Below, one piece after another: positions 33,820 through 42,591 of a DNA stretch of 64,000 nt. This stretch comes from G963665595 sp963665595. Lineage in GTDB: Bacteria; Actinomycetota; Coriobacteriia; Coriobacteriales; CADBOM01. The notes under the pieces are model-generated. The model saw only the letters and a program-made list of their open reading frames with translations. It was not told the origin of the DNA and ran no database searches. The position numbers and the translations under genes are program-made. Where the stretch lies: positions 682,001 through 746,000 of the forward strand of contig CAXXJK010000005.1 in the NCBI GenBank assembly GCA_963665595.2, in the 5' to 3' direction. Position 1 is the first letter of the stretch, and each line of letters starts with the position of its first letter.

Positions 33820-36402
33820 ATGTCGGAAGAAGTCGACATTCATGCCGAAGGCGTTGAGGTCAAGAAGTCATGCTGTTACTTCTGTCATCAGAATTGCGGT
33901 GTGTTGGCCTACGTCAAGGACGGCAAGGTGCTCAAGATCGAGGGTGATCCTAATCACCCCACCAATACCGGCGGCTTATGCTGCCGCGGTAACATTGCTC
34001 TCAAACATATCGACCACCCGGCTCGTATCAACTATCCGCTCAAGCGGAAGGGAGAGAAGGGTGCAAACGAATGGGAGCAGATTTCATGGGAACAGGCTAT
34101 CTCTGAAATTGCGGAGAAGCTCAACCAGATCAAGGAAGAAAGCGGTGCTGAAGCCGTGGCTACAGCAGGTGGAACGCTGCGTACCGAGGACTGGTCGCGT
34201 AGACGCTTCATGAACATGTTTGGTTCACCTAATTCATTTCACAATGCACTGCTTTGCTGGATTCCTACGTTTATGGTTGAAACTGCGGTCTCCGGTTGGA
34301 GCCCATTCGAGACAGATCTGGGCGCATCGAAGGTTGTCATACTCTGGGGATTCAACCCCGGAGCTTCAAGTCTGCCGGGCATGCATGGCTATCATGATCT
34401 GCAAAAGGCAGGGCTTAAAGTCATCGTAGTTGATCCGCGCTACTCTGAGACGGCTGCCCATGCTGATCTATGGTTGCCGCTGCGTCCCGGTTCAGACACC
34501 GCTCTCGCGCTTGCCATGCTTCATGTCATTTTATTTGAGGGTCTCTATGATCAGCAGTTCGTTCAGAACTGGTGCACCGGCTTTGAGGAACTCTGGGAGC
34601 ATATGAAACAATATTCTCCTGAATGGGCGGCCCCCATTACGTGGCTTGAGCCGAACAAGATTCGTGAAGCTGCTCGCATGTATGCCTCCAACAAGCCGGG
34701 CAATATCCAGTGGGGTTGCACGGCTGATCAGCTGGGTGCCACCGCAGGTGCCGGTATGCATACGCGTGCCATCATACGTGCCATTACCGGCAATCTTGAC
34801 TGTCCCGGCGGCGACCTTATGCCAGGTCCCTCGATGACATACTACTGTGACGAGGAAATCGAGGCCAATGACTGGTTGCCTGAAGAGCAGAAGGCTAAGC
34901 AGATTGGCTCCAACAAATTCAAGCTTACTTCATGGCCAGGCTACCAACTTATTGCTGACAATGCAAAAGCCACATGGGGCAAGGCGCCCACGGCTGAGTG
35001 GATGTGCGAAGCGCATGGTCCTTCGGTTTTCAAGGCAATACTTACGAGCGACCCTTATCCGGTGCGTGCTCTCTTGGTGAGTGCCACGAACCCAGTAAAC
35101 TCTTATGGTGACTCGAAGATGACCCTTGAGGCATTGAAGAAGGTTGAATTCATGGTCACCTGTGACTACTGGATGACACCATCGGCGCTTTATTCTGACT
35201 ATGTCATGCCGATTGCTGGCGCCCTCGAACGCCCGACTATTCACACCAACTACGGTGTGACCGATTCGATCATAGCCTCACAACGTGCGATTCAGCCGAT
35301 GTATGAGCGCCATACTGACTATATGTTTTGGCATGATCTTGCTCTTGCGACTGGTCAGCCTCAGGAAATGTGGCCATGGGACAACGAAGAAGAGGCATTC
35401 TATTACATTCTTTCACCTCTTGGCCTCCCCATCTCAAGTTATGACGAGTTTGTCGAGACCTATCGCATGTATTTTCCGCCATTGGAATATTACAAATATG
35501 GTGAAAATGGTTTTTGCACGCCATCACGTAAGGTTGAACTCAAGAGTTCGATACTTGAGCAATTGGGCTATCCGGCGCTGCCTACCTATACTCCTTGCGC
35601 CGAAAATGAGATCGATAATCCTGAACTTGTCGAGGAATATCCACTCGTTCTTACCACGGGCGGCGGGTTCATGCCCTATCACCACTCCGAGCAATTCCAG
35701 ATCGAATCGGTTCGTTATCTGCGCCATGAGCCGTACTTCTCTATCAATCCGGAAACGGCCAAGGAACTGGGCGTCAAAGAGGGCGACTGGTGCTGGATCG
35801 AGACGCGTCGTGGCCGTATCAAGCAACGGGCCAATGTTGAGCCCTCTGTTGGACCTCGTGTCATTTATGCTCAGCGTGGCTGGTGGTATCCCGAGCGTGG
35901 ACCCGAAGGCGATGAGCCATTTGGTTGTCTTGAGAGCAATGTCAACGTACTTTCGTCTGTCGATGATGAGCACTGCGATCCGATCGGCGGCAGTTGGGCA
36001 AACCGTGGCCTGATGTGCAAGGTATATAAGGTTCACTACGGAGATAAGGTTGACACGCAATTCTCGATTCCGGGTTCTTCCTCTGAGCCTGGTGTTACGG
36101 TGATGCCCAGCGATCAGCCTCTTGCCTACGCATCTGTCCCCTATGATCCAAAGCCCAATTTTGAGGTTCCCGAGGGATTGATTTGGGATAAGGCACGCAA
36201 GGTTGCCTATCAGGAGACGACTGGTTTTATCTATGATGCCACTTCTGGTTGGCTAATCGATGAAGCAAATTCTATCTGGTATGACTTGTATTCTGGATAT
36301 GCGTTTGATCCCACTCAAAACAACCTCGTGGATATGCAGACGGGACGACGTTATGATCTTGAGACCCGCGAGGAGATAGCTATGGAAGGAGGGGAGGAGT
36401 AG
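33820..36402 (+). CDS. PsrA/PhsA-like molybdopterin oxidoreductase with C-terminal octapeptide repeats
   Basis: An 860-residue protein with no Tat signal. The [4Fe-4S] motif is Cys19-x2-Cys22-x3-Cys26-x27-Cys54. Cys146 (MFGSPNSFHNALLCW) is placed as the Mo ligand of the polysulfide/thiosulfate-reductase type. The MGD C-domain ends near residue 735. Unusually, residues 789-852 form eight successive octapeptides of consensus [YFIV]-D-x-x-[ST]-G-x-x (for example YDATSGWL and YDLYSGYA). It is the first gene of an A-B-C operon with an Fe-S subunit and an NrfD anchor. GAAGGAGG precedes the ATG. Confidence 0.85.
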   Translation: MSEEVDIHAEGVEVKKSCCYFCHQNCGVLAYVKDGKVLKIEGDPNHPTNTGGLCCRGNIALKHIDHPARINYPLKRKGEKGANEWEQISWEQAISEIAEKLNQIKEESGAEAVATAGGTLRTEDWSRRRFMNMFGSPNSFHNALLCWIPTFMVETAVSGWSPFETDLGASKVVILWGFNPGASSLPGMHGYHDLQKAGLKVIVVDPRYSETAAHADLWLPLRPGSDTALALAMLHVILFEGLYDQQFVQNWCTGFEELWEHMKQYSPEWAAPITWLEPNKIREAARMYASNKPGNIQWGCTADQLGATAGAGMHTRAIIRAITGNLDCPGGDLMPGPSMTYYCDEEIEANDWLPEEQKAKQIGSNKFKLTSWPGYQLIADNAKATWGKAPTAEWMCEAHGPSVFKAILTSDPYPVRALLVSATNPVNSYGDSKMTLEALKKVEFMVTCDYWMTPSALYSDYVMPIAGALERPTIHTNYGVTDSIIASQRAIQPMYERHTDYMFWHDLALATGQPQEMWPWDNEEEAFYYILSPLGLPISSYDEFVETYRMYFPPLEYYKYGENGFCTPSRKVELKSSILEQLGYPALPTYTPCAENEIDNPELVEEYPLVLTTGGGFMPYHHSEQFQIESVRYLRHEPYFSINPETAKELGVKEGDWCWIETRRGRIKQRANVEPSVGPRVIYAQRGWWYPERGPEGDEPFGCLESNVNVLSSVDDEHCDPIGGSWANRGLMCKVYKVHYGDKVDTQFSIPGSSSEPGVTVMPSDQPLAYASVPYDPKPNFEVPEGLIWDKARKVAYQETTGFIYDATSGWLIDEANSIWYDLYSGYAFDPTQNNLVDMQTGRRYDLETREEIAMEGGEE

Positions 36403-36404
36403 CC

Positions 36405-36965
36405 ATGACGAGATATGCGATGGTAATGGATCAGCGCCGCTGTATTGGTTGTCAGTCATGCACAGTGGCCTGTCGTACTTGGAATGACCTTCCCATGGAC
36501 ATCATCTACAACCCGGTGGTGACCGAAGGCGTGCAGGGGGTTTGGCCCCATGTGCACTCAACATACACGCCGCTTATATGTATGCACTGTGATAATCCTC
36601 CCTGTGTACTGTGCTGCCCCACGAAAGCATCTCAACAAGATGAAGACGGTATCGTCTGGGTCGAGTCAACGAAATGCATGGGTTGCAAGGTATGCGTAAG
36701 CGCCTGTCCCTATGGTGCACGCGATGTGAATCATAAAGAAGGATTTGTGCGTAAATGTACATTCTGTAAAGATCGAGTACGCGAAGGCGAACAACCTTAC
36801 TGCGTGAATACGTGTCATCAAAAGGCCCGTATCTTCGGAGATCTTGATGATCCCGAGAGCGAAGTTTCGAAACTGATCGGGTCACTTGCGACCACTCGCA
36901 TCTTCCCTGATCTCGGTACTGAACCTCAGGTGTATTACATTCCGGATCTAGGAGGTAAACGATGA
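36405..36965 (+). CDS. PsrB/NrfC-like four-cluster ferredoxin subunit
   Basis: A 186-residue protein with CIGCQSCTVAC, CMHCDNPPCVLCCP, CMGCKVCVSACPYGAR and CTFCKDR...CVNTC groups, expected to carry four [4Fe-4S] clusters between the NrfD anchor and the molybdoenzyme. No signal peptide is visible. It starts 2 bases after the large subunit and overlaps the anchor gene by four bases (ATGA). Confidence 0.92.
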   Translation: MTRYAMVMDQRRCIGCQSCTVACRTWNDLPMDIIYNPVVTEGVQGVWPHVHSTYTPLICMHCDNPPCVLCCPTKASQQDEDGIVWVESTKCMGCKVCVSACPYGARDVNHKEGFVRKCTFCKDRVREGEQPYCVNTCHQKARIFGDLDDPESEVSKLIGSLATTRIFPDLGTEPQVYYIPDLGGKR

Positions 36966-37909
36966 AACATTACTGGACTTGGCCGATCGCCAGCTATCTG
37001 TTCTTGGGTGGCTTAGGCGGAGGCATGCTCTTCCTTGCCGGTGTGTTCCATCTGATCCTCGGCTTTGCGGGTGCTCCTCTTACTCTTGGCGTTATCGTTG
37101 GTATTGTTGCACTGGGTTTTGGCTGTATGCTGCTCGTTTTTGAACTGGGACAGCCCAAGGTATTTCTTCGCGTGTTTACCTCTGCAACAGCTATCATCAA
37201 ATGGGGTGCAGTTATACTTTCTATTGCAATGATTGCCGCCCTGCTCTATGTTATCTTCTATTTGCCCGTTGAGTGGAATCTTCCTTGGATGCAGTGGGGC
37301 ATAGCAGGCATAGCTGACCCAATGCTTGCTGTTGCCATGGTTTTGGGTTTCTGCGTCTGTGTCTATACCGGTGTGCTTCTTTCTAGTTTGAAATCCAAGC
37401 CATTCTGGAACACCCCAGCACTTCCTGTTCTGTTCACTGTTTCAGCTCTCTCGACGGCTGCTGCACTTCATTCGCTCCTCATATGTGGGTGGCCTTGCCC
37501 GCTCACTTTGTACAACGCCATTTCAGGTATCGAGCAGCATGAGTTGCTCCATAGTCTTGATCTTGTGTTGATGGTTGCCGAAATACTTACACTTATGATC
37601 TATGTTGTCTTGATGTATGCATCAAGCAATGTTACTTCTAAAGCTGTCGCTCGTCGTTGGCTTTCCGGCAAGACGGCTGGTCTTTTCTGGGGTGGAATGA
37701 TCGCAGGCGGTCTGGTCATTCCCTTCCTGTTCTATCTGACGGGAGGCTTGGCATCAACGGTTATTGCTCCGGTCATGGTGCTTCTCGGCGGATTACTTCT
37801 TCGCTTCTTGGTGATTTTTGCCGATGACCGTCGGCATATACCGGGCGAAGATCAGTTTTATGCTCGTTTGCCTAAGGGCGATGAGAAGTTCCTTCATACC
37901 TGGCAGTAA
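36962..37909 (+). CDS. NrfD/PsrC-family membrane anchor
   Basis: A 315-residue membrane protein with about eight to nine helices, including YLFLGGLGGGMLFLAG and FELGQPKVFLRVF, the hallmark N-terminal region of NrfD/PsrC quinone-interacting subunits. It connects the menaquinone pool to the Fe-S subunit. It is the last gene of the three-gene respiratory operon. Confidence 0.92.
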   Translation: MKHYWTWPIASYLFLGGLGGGMLFLAGVFHLILGFAGAPLTLGVIVGIVALGFGCMLLVFELGQPKVFLRVFTSATAIIKWGAVILSIAMIAALLYVIFYLPVEWNLPWMQWGIAGIADPMLAVAMVLGFCVCVYTGVLLSSLKSKPFWNTPALPVLFTVSALSTAAALHSLLICGWPCPLTLYNAISGIEQHELLHSLDLVLMVAEILTLMIYVVLMYASSNVTSKAVARRWLSGKTAGLFWGGMIAGGLVIPFLFYLTGGLASTVIAPVMVLLGGLLLRFLVIFADDRRHIPGEDQFYARLPKGDEKFLHTWQ

Positions 37910-37953
37910 TCTCTGGTAGGTGGGGCGGCGCGTAAAAGACTTGCGTCGTAGGC

Positions 37954-38154
37954 ATGAAATCCGTGACTGCGACGTTTGCGAAACGCGCCGCCAATGAAGG
38001 TCTTGAATTTGTCATACGGAACCAAGCCGTCTTTGACGTTGCGGTTCTTATGAACCCCTCCCAGCCTCTGCGGTATGTCAACTCCCTTGACTATATCGTA
38101 GAGGCACCCGAGGGAGCACAACTGCAGATATATACTGTGGCGTGTGGGGGATGA
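37954..38154 (+). CDS. Possible 66-residue protein
   Basis: A short open frame in the 307-base gap between the NrfD gene and the CCG gene. The product (MKSVTATFAKRAANEGLEFV and so on, ending IYTVACGG) has natural-looking composition but no recognised domain and a poor ribosome site. It could be a remnant of a longer gene. Nothing else is seen in this gap. Confidence 0.3.
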   Translation: MKSVTATFAKRAANEGLEFVIRNQAVFDVAVLMNPSQPLRYVNSLDYIVEAPEGAQLQIYTVACGG

Positions 38155-38216
38155 GGGGTTGGGATTGATCTTCAGCTTTTGAGACATGAAGTTGAAGAGC
38201 ATAAGGGAAGGGTAAC

Positions 38217-39404
38217 GTGGTGAATGATTCGCTTCGCGCGTATTTTGAAGATGTAGCTGAGACGTGCATACGCTGTGGTATCTGCGAGAAAAGTCATGAA
38301 GAAGCTCAGTTTGTTCCTTTTATGTTTGGCGATTTAGCCGAGCGGCTTCTTGCTGTTGATGATGCTGACGCTGATCATGTCGATGAGCTTCTTTCGGATG
38401 AGCTTTTGTATCTGACACGCGGCTGTGCTCTCTGCGGAGAGTGCACAGCCGCGTGTCCGGTTGATATTTCCGCGAGTACCTGCATCATGAATGCGCGTGA
38501 TTTGCTCGCTGCATTACGCCCTGAGGTGCTTGATGATTACCGTGACCTGCGTACTGATGAACCAGGCAATATGTTTGAGCACATACGCGCGCTGCGCAAC
38601 ATTACTCTTGATGACTATCTTGACGCACCTGTGCCGTCTGAGAAATCAGAGAATATAACACTGTTCTTTCCTGGATGCTCTCTTGTGGCATACGCGCCTG
38701 AACTTACCGAGTTGGTTTCAGCGTATCTGACCGATCGCGTTGACTCCGTTGGTCTTACTGTTTCCTGTTGTGGAAATCCCGTACGTGACATGGGTCTTTC
38801 AGGGGAGTTTGCAGACTACGCGCGCACCTTAAACGACCGTCTCTCTTCCCGGGGAATTACACGCTTGATTATCGCATGCCCCAATTGTTTTGATGCATTT
38901 ACGAGCATGAAACGTGATGGTCTTATCGACGATACGATCGAACTTGTTCCGTTGCCCGAATTGCTCGTCGAACAAGGTGTCAGAATTGAATCGGGGACAT
39001 GCGCGAATGCGGGATTTACCTCGGTTAGCGTGCACGATTCCTGTCCCGATCGGTTTTCGCAACGATTTGGCGCAAGCATTCGTACGCTTCTCGGAGATGC
39101 GGTCGAGTTGCGTGAGATGGAGCATAACCGAGAGCATACCATTTGTTGTGGGGCTGGTGGTCTTGTATCTTCTTTTGATATACAACGTTGCATGGTGCGC
39201 GCTGAACGTCGATTTAATGAATTTGCCGAGACGGGTGCTGGTTGCTTGGTTACCGGATGCGTGAGCTGCTCAAGTGCGCTACGTCGCGGGGACGCTATAA
39301 TGCCCGTGCGCCACTATCTTGAATTGTTGTTTGAAACGACCATTGATTGGGACATGCGTGACCGCGCGCGCTATGGTGATGAAAAACAGGAATGCCAATC
39401 ATGA
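38217..39404 (+). CDS. CCG-domain Fe-S protein 1 (HdrD/GlpC-like)
   Basis: A 395-residue cytoplasmic redox protein. The N-terminus has CIRCGIC and CALCGECTAACPVD ferredoxin-type groups. Two cysteine-rich CCG domains follow (FFPGCSLVAYAPELT...SCCGN...CPNC and HDSCPDRF...ICCGAGG...CVSC). CCG domains hold unusual Fe-S centres in heterodisulfide reductase and serve as hydride-free electron-transfer sites in GlpC- and LutA-like proteins. The start is one of two tandem GTGs at 38217/38220 behind AAGGGAAGGG. ATGA overlap couples it to the next molybdoenzyme. Confidence 0.82.
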   Translation: MVNDSLRAYFEDVAETCIRCGICEKSHEEAQFVPFMFGDLAERLLAVDDADADHVDELLSDELLYLTRGCALCGECTAACPVDISASTCIMNARDLLAALRPEVLDDYRDLRTDEPGNMFEHIRALRNITLDDYLDAPVPSEKSENITLFFPGCSLVAYAPELTELVSAYLTDRVDSVGLTVSCCGNPVRDMGLSGEFADYARTLNDRLSSRGITRLIIACPNCFDAFTSMKRDGLIDDTIELVPLPELLVEQGVRIESGTCANAGFTSVSVHDSCPDRFSQRFGASIRTLLGDAVELREMEHNREHTICCGAGGLVSSFDIQRCMVRAERRFNEFAETGAGCLVTGCVSCSSALRRGDAIMPVRHYLELLFETTIDWDMRDRARYGDEKQECQS

Positions 39405-41641
39405 GGGAAATTTGCAAGAGCAATTGTCATTATTGTGGTTATCTTTGTGGGTTTGACGCAACGGTGGAAGATGGAAAGCTTATTGATCTTGCTCCTGACG
39501 CAACGCGCTATCCCTATGACTCCAAGATTACCACGCGTTGTCTCAGATGGCGTATGAATCTTGCTGAGATCGATGGTCCTACGCGGGTCAACTATCCACT
39601 CCATCGGGTTGGAGAACGTGGCTCGGGAACATTTGAGCGCGTGAGCTGGGACGAAGCTCTCAACGATATTGCAGAACGTCTTTCTGCACTCAGAGAAAGT
39701 TACGGACCCGAAACTCTCGCGAGTGCTATAGGCGGCCCTCACGCAACCTATTGGCCGTTGCATAGGTTTCTCAATGTGTTTGGTACGCCTAACAACATGG
39801 GCATTGGGCAGATATGCTGGAATCCTCGTATATGGATCGATGGGCTCACCTATGGATGGCCCATTGAGGTTGATATCAATCTTCACTGTAGCGGTGCAGT
39901 GTTGCTCTGGGGCACAAACCCAGCAGAATCGGATAACTCTCTGTTCTGGAGCAATCTCAAACAACTCCGCGCGCATCGCATCCCTCTTATAGTGATAGAT
40001 GTACGACGGACTCCGACGGCAGCCATCGCAGACGTGCACCTTGCGTTACGTCCAGGGACTGACTGTTATCTTGCACTTGCATTTATCCATGAGATTATCG
40101 CAGCAGACCTCGTTGACCATGATTTTATTGCTCAATGGTGTCATGGTTACGAGCATCTTTGTAAACACGTTGAGCGTTTTACGCCTGAACTTGCTTCAGA
40201 GAAAACAGGGGTTGCCGTAGAAGATATTCGCCGCGCAGCCCATATGTTTGCTGAACCTGATACGGCGGCTCTTCTCTCGGGCCGTGGTATAGATCAGTTA
40301 GGACCTAATACCGCGCCGACACACCGAGCCATTTCTATTCTCCGCGCTATTACGGGAAATGTGGATAAGCCCGGCGCCTGTACTATTATGGATATAAGCG
40401 ATTTCATACCTGAGGTCGAACTCGAGATGGGGGAGATGCTCTCTTTCGAACAGAGCGAGAAGCAGCTCAATATCGATCATTCGCCGCTTCAAAGCTACCC
40501 GGGATATCGAGGTGCTGATGCACTGACAGGGCGTTTTGGCAAACATCTGCCCCAACGATATCTTACTTCTGCACATCCGGGGCTTGTGTTTGATGCAATG
40601 GATACAGGGCGTCCTTACCCCATCAAGGCGTTACTGGTAATGGCTGCAAATCCGGTTGTGACATATGCCAATACGAATCTGGTTACTCAAGCCTTGAAAA
40701 AACTTGATCTCCTCGTTGTCCTTGATTATTATCTTACTCCGACCGCTCAACTTGCCGACTATGTGTTGCCGAGTGCGGGTGCTTTTGAACGACCACTGTT
40801 TCAGGCTCATGGAGGCGTTTCAAATTTTGCCTATGGCGGCGCGGCCGCCGTTCGTCCCTATTATGAACGACGTACCGATTATGAAATCATTCGCGGGATA
40901 GCCTGTCGACTTGGCCAAGAACAATACTGGCCTGATGCCACACTCGAAGAAGCGCTTGACCGCACTATGAAACGCGCGGGCAAAAGTTTTGATGATTTTG
41001 CTGCGACAGGCTTATACTGCGGGCCACTCACATTTTGGAAACAAAACGAAGATGATGGCACGGGCTCGCATAAAGGGTTTTCCACTACAACCGGGCGTAT
41101 AGAACTTGAAAATGAATATATCAAACAACTGGGCGGAGAGGATTTTCCGACACCCGTTGATGGCGCGATCGCTCAAACGACGGAGCCTGATGAGGTGATC
41201 CTTATAACAGGCGCTCGCACGCAACCGTATTGGGCGTCCTCCTATTTTCAAAATGAAGATTTTCGCCGTCGTCATCCTGATCCACTTATTTCTATGAATG
41301 GTGGTACTCTTGCTCGTCTTGGGCTTCGCACTGGCGATTGGGTCCGCGTTTGGAACACAGGAGGATCGGCACTGTTCAGGGTCAAAGAAGCGGACATGCC
41401 TGATGATGTGGCCAGCGCGGAATATGGATGGTGGTATCCGGAGGAACAACCAGGACTGCCAGAGCTTTCTGGAGCATTTCGATCAAACATCAATCAGCTG
41501 ACCAGTGCTTCTATTGCCCATTGTGAACAGCTGATTGGATCGTGGACTTATAATGGGATAATTGCTCATATTGTCAAAGTCGAACAGGGAAATGATGCGA
41601 CTGAAACAGTCGCTTACGATCAAAGGAGTGAAATAGTATGA
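39401..41641 (+). CDS. Molybdopterin oxidoreductase, large subunit 5
   Basis: A 746-residue protein with no Tat signal. The Fe-S motif is Cys9-x2-Cys12-x3-Cys16-x30-Cys47. Cys139 (FGTPNNMGIGQICW) is the likely Mo ligand. The C-terminal MGD domain has an EYGWWYPEEQPG segment. No DmsB-like subunit follows; its redox partner is probably the overlapping CCG protein. The ATG at 39392 is only one base from AGGA, so the ATG at 39401 is chosen. This also gives the usual four-base overlap. The substrate is unknown. Confidence 0.82.
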   Translation: MREICKSNCHYCGYLCGFDATVEDGKLIDLAPDATRYPYDSKITTRCLRWRMNLAEIDGPTRVNYPLHRVGERGSGTFERVSWDEALNDIAERLSALRESYGPETLASAIGGPHATYWPLHRFLNVFGTPNNMGIGQICWNPRIWIDGLTYGWPIEVDINLHCSGAVLLWGTNPAESDNSLFWSNLKQLRAHRIPLIVIDVRRTPTAAIADVHLALRPGTDCYLALAFIHEIIAADLVDHDFIAQWCHGYEHLCKHVERFTPELASEKTGVAVEDIRRAAHMFAEPDTAALLSGRGIDQLGPNTAPTHRAISILRAITGNVDKPGACTIMDISDFIPEVELEMGEMLSFEQSEKQLNIDHSPLQSYPGYRGADALTGRFGKHLPQRYLTSAHPGLVFDAMDTGRPYPIKALLVMAANPVVTYANTNLVTQALKKLDLLVVLDYYLTPTAQLADYVLPSAGAFERPLFQAHGGVSNFAYGGAAAVRPYYERRTDYEIIRGIACRLGQEQYWPDATLEEALDRTMKRAGKSFDDFAATGLYCGPLTFWKQNEDDGTGSHKGFSTTTGRIELENEYIKQLGGEDFPTPVDGAIAQTTEPDEVILITGARTQPYWASSYFQNEDFRRRHPDPLISMNGGTLARLGLRTGDWVRVWNTGGSALFRVKEADMPDDVASAEYGWWYPEEQPGLPELSGAFRSNINQLTSASIAHCEQLIGSWTYNGIIAHIVKVEQGNDATETVAYDQRSEIV

Positions 41642-42504
41642 AAGAACAAAAGAATGCGTTGCTCTTGTTTAGCAAGCCACCGGTGCCTGGCTTGGTGAAA
41701 ACTCGACTTACTATAGAGCGTGGTGGGCGTTTCACTGAAAATGAGGCAGCAGATTTTTTTCATCGATCGCTGTTTGACGTAGCGGAAAACTGTTGTCAGG
41801 CACTCGACGTGCTCGAGGCTCAAAATGCTGCTGAGATCGAAGAGAATCCTGAATCTGCTATCAGGCAAAGTTACGACATATTTATTTCTACTACACCCCA
41901 GGAAAACGTTACGAAGATGAGAGAAACGTTTGAAGCAGCGGGTACGTGGCCTCGGGAATTTCATTATCTGCTCGATAGCGGTCAGACGTTCGATGATCAC
42001 TTCGATGATGCGTTCCAGCAGATTTTTGATCAAGGTTATGAGACAGTAGTTTCTGTTGGCGGCGATATTCCGACGTTGCCGCGTAATCATATTATGCAGA
42101 GTTTTAAATGGCTTCATTATTTTCAAACTGTCTATGATAAGGGTGGCGTCGTGCTTGCTCCTTGTCAGGAATGTGGTACTTCGCTGATCGGCTATACGGT
42201 TGACTCGGGTATGAACCATCAGGGTGTGTATTATGCCAATAATGGTCGTCCTGCGTTGGATGCCTATATCGAGAAGGCATCTGAAAGTGGTGCTCATATA
42301 GCCTATCTGGATGCCGTTCCTGATGTCGATGATCTCCAAGATCTTGCGCATACCATTACTCTTATGAAGGCTTTGGAGTTTTGTGCACAAGACCAAGATC
42401 TTTTCGTACCCTATCGTACTCTTGAGTGGGTTCGCTTCAAGGGATTGCGCGTGACAACACCCCCCAATGAAGATCGTGATACGCGCGAAGGAATTGATAA
42501 CTAA
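41638..42504 (+). CDS. DUF2064/TIGR04282-type transferase
   Basis: A 288-residue protein with the GT-A/nucleotidyltransferase-like start ALLLFSKPPVPGLVKTRL and the later VVSVGGDIPTLP, both typical of DUF2064 (rSAM/selenodomain-associated transferase 1). Family members are glycosyl- or nucleotidyl-transferase-like with mostly unknown products; some occur in arsenosugar pathways. It overlaps the molybdoenzyme stop codon by four bases, so it is part of the same operon. Confidence 0.78.
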   Translation: MKEQKNALLLFSKPPVPGLVKTRLTIERGGRFTENEAADFFHRSLFDVAENCCQALDVLEAQNAAEIEENPESAIRQSYDIFISTTPQENVTKMRETFEAAGTWPREFHYLLDSGQTFDDHFDDAFQQIFDQGYETVVSVGGDIPTLPRNHIMQSFKWLHYFQTVYDKGGVVLAPCQECGTSLIGYTVDSGMNHQGVYYANNGRPALDAYIEKASESGAHIAYLDAVPDVDDLQDLAHTITLMKALEFCAQDQDLFVPYRTLEWVRFKGLRVTTPPNEDRDTREGIDN

Positions 42505-42591
42505 TCTAGAGGCGTATAGTTATATAAGAGTTTTCAGGTCAGCGAATACCTCGTTTTGCCTGTTATATAGATTATTGAAAGAGAGAACACG

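Noticed and set aside
37894..38202. Minus-strand 102-residue open frame
   Set aside because: No ribosome site, odd composition and no homology signal; it opposes the operon direction.
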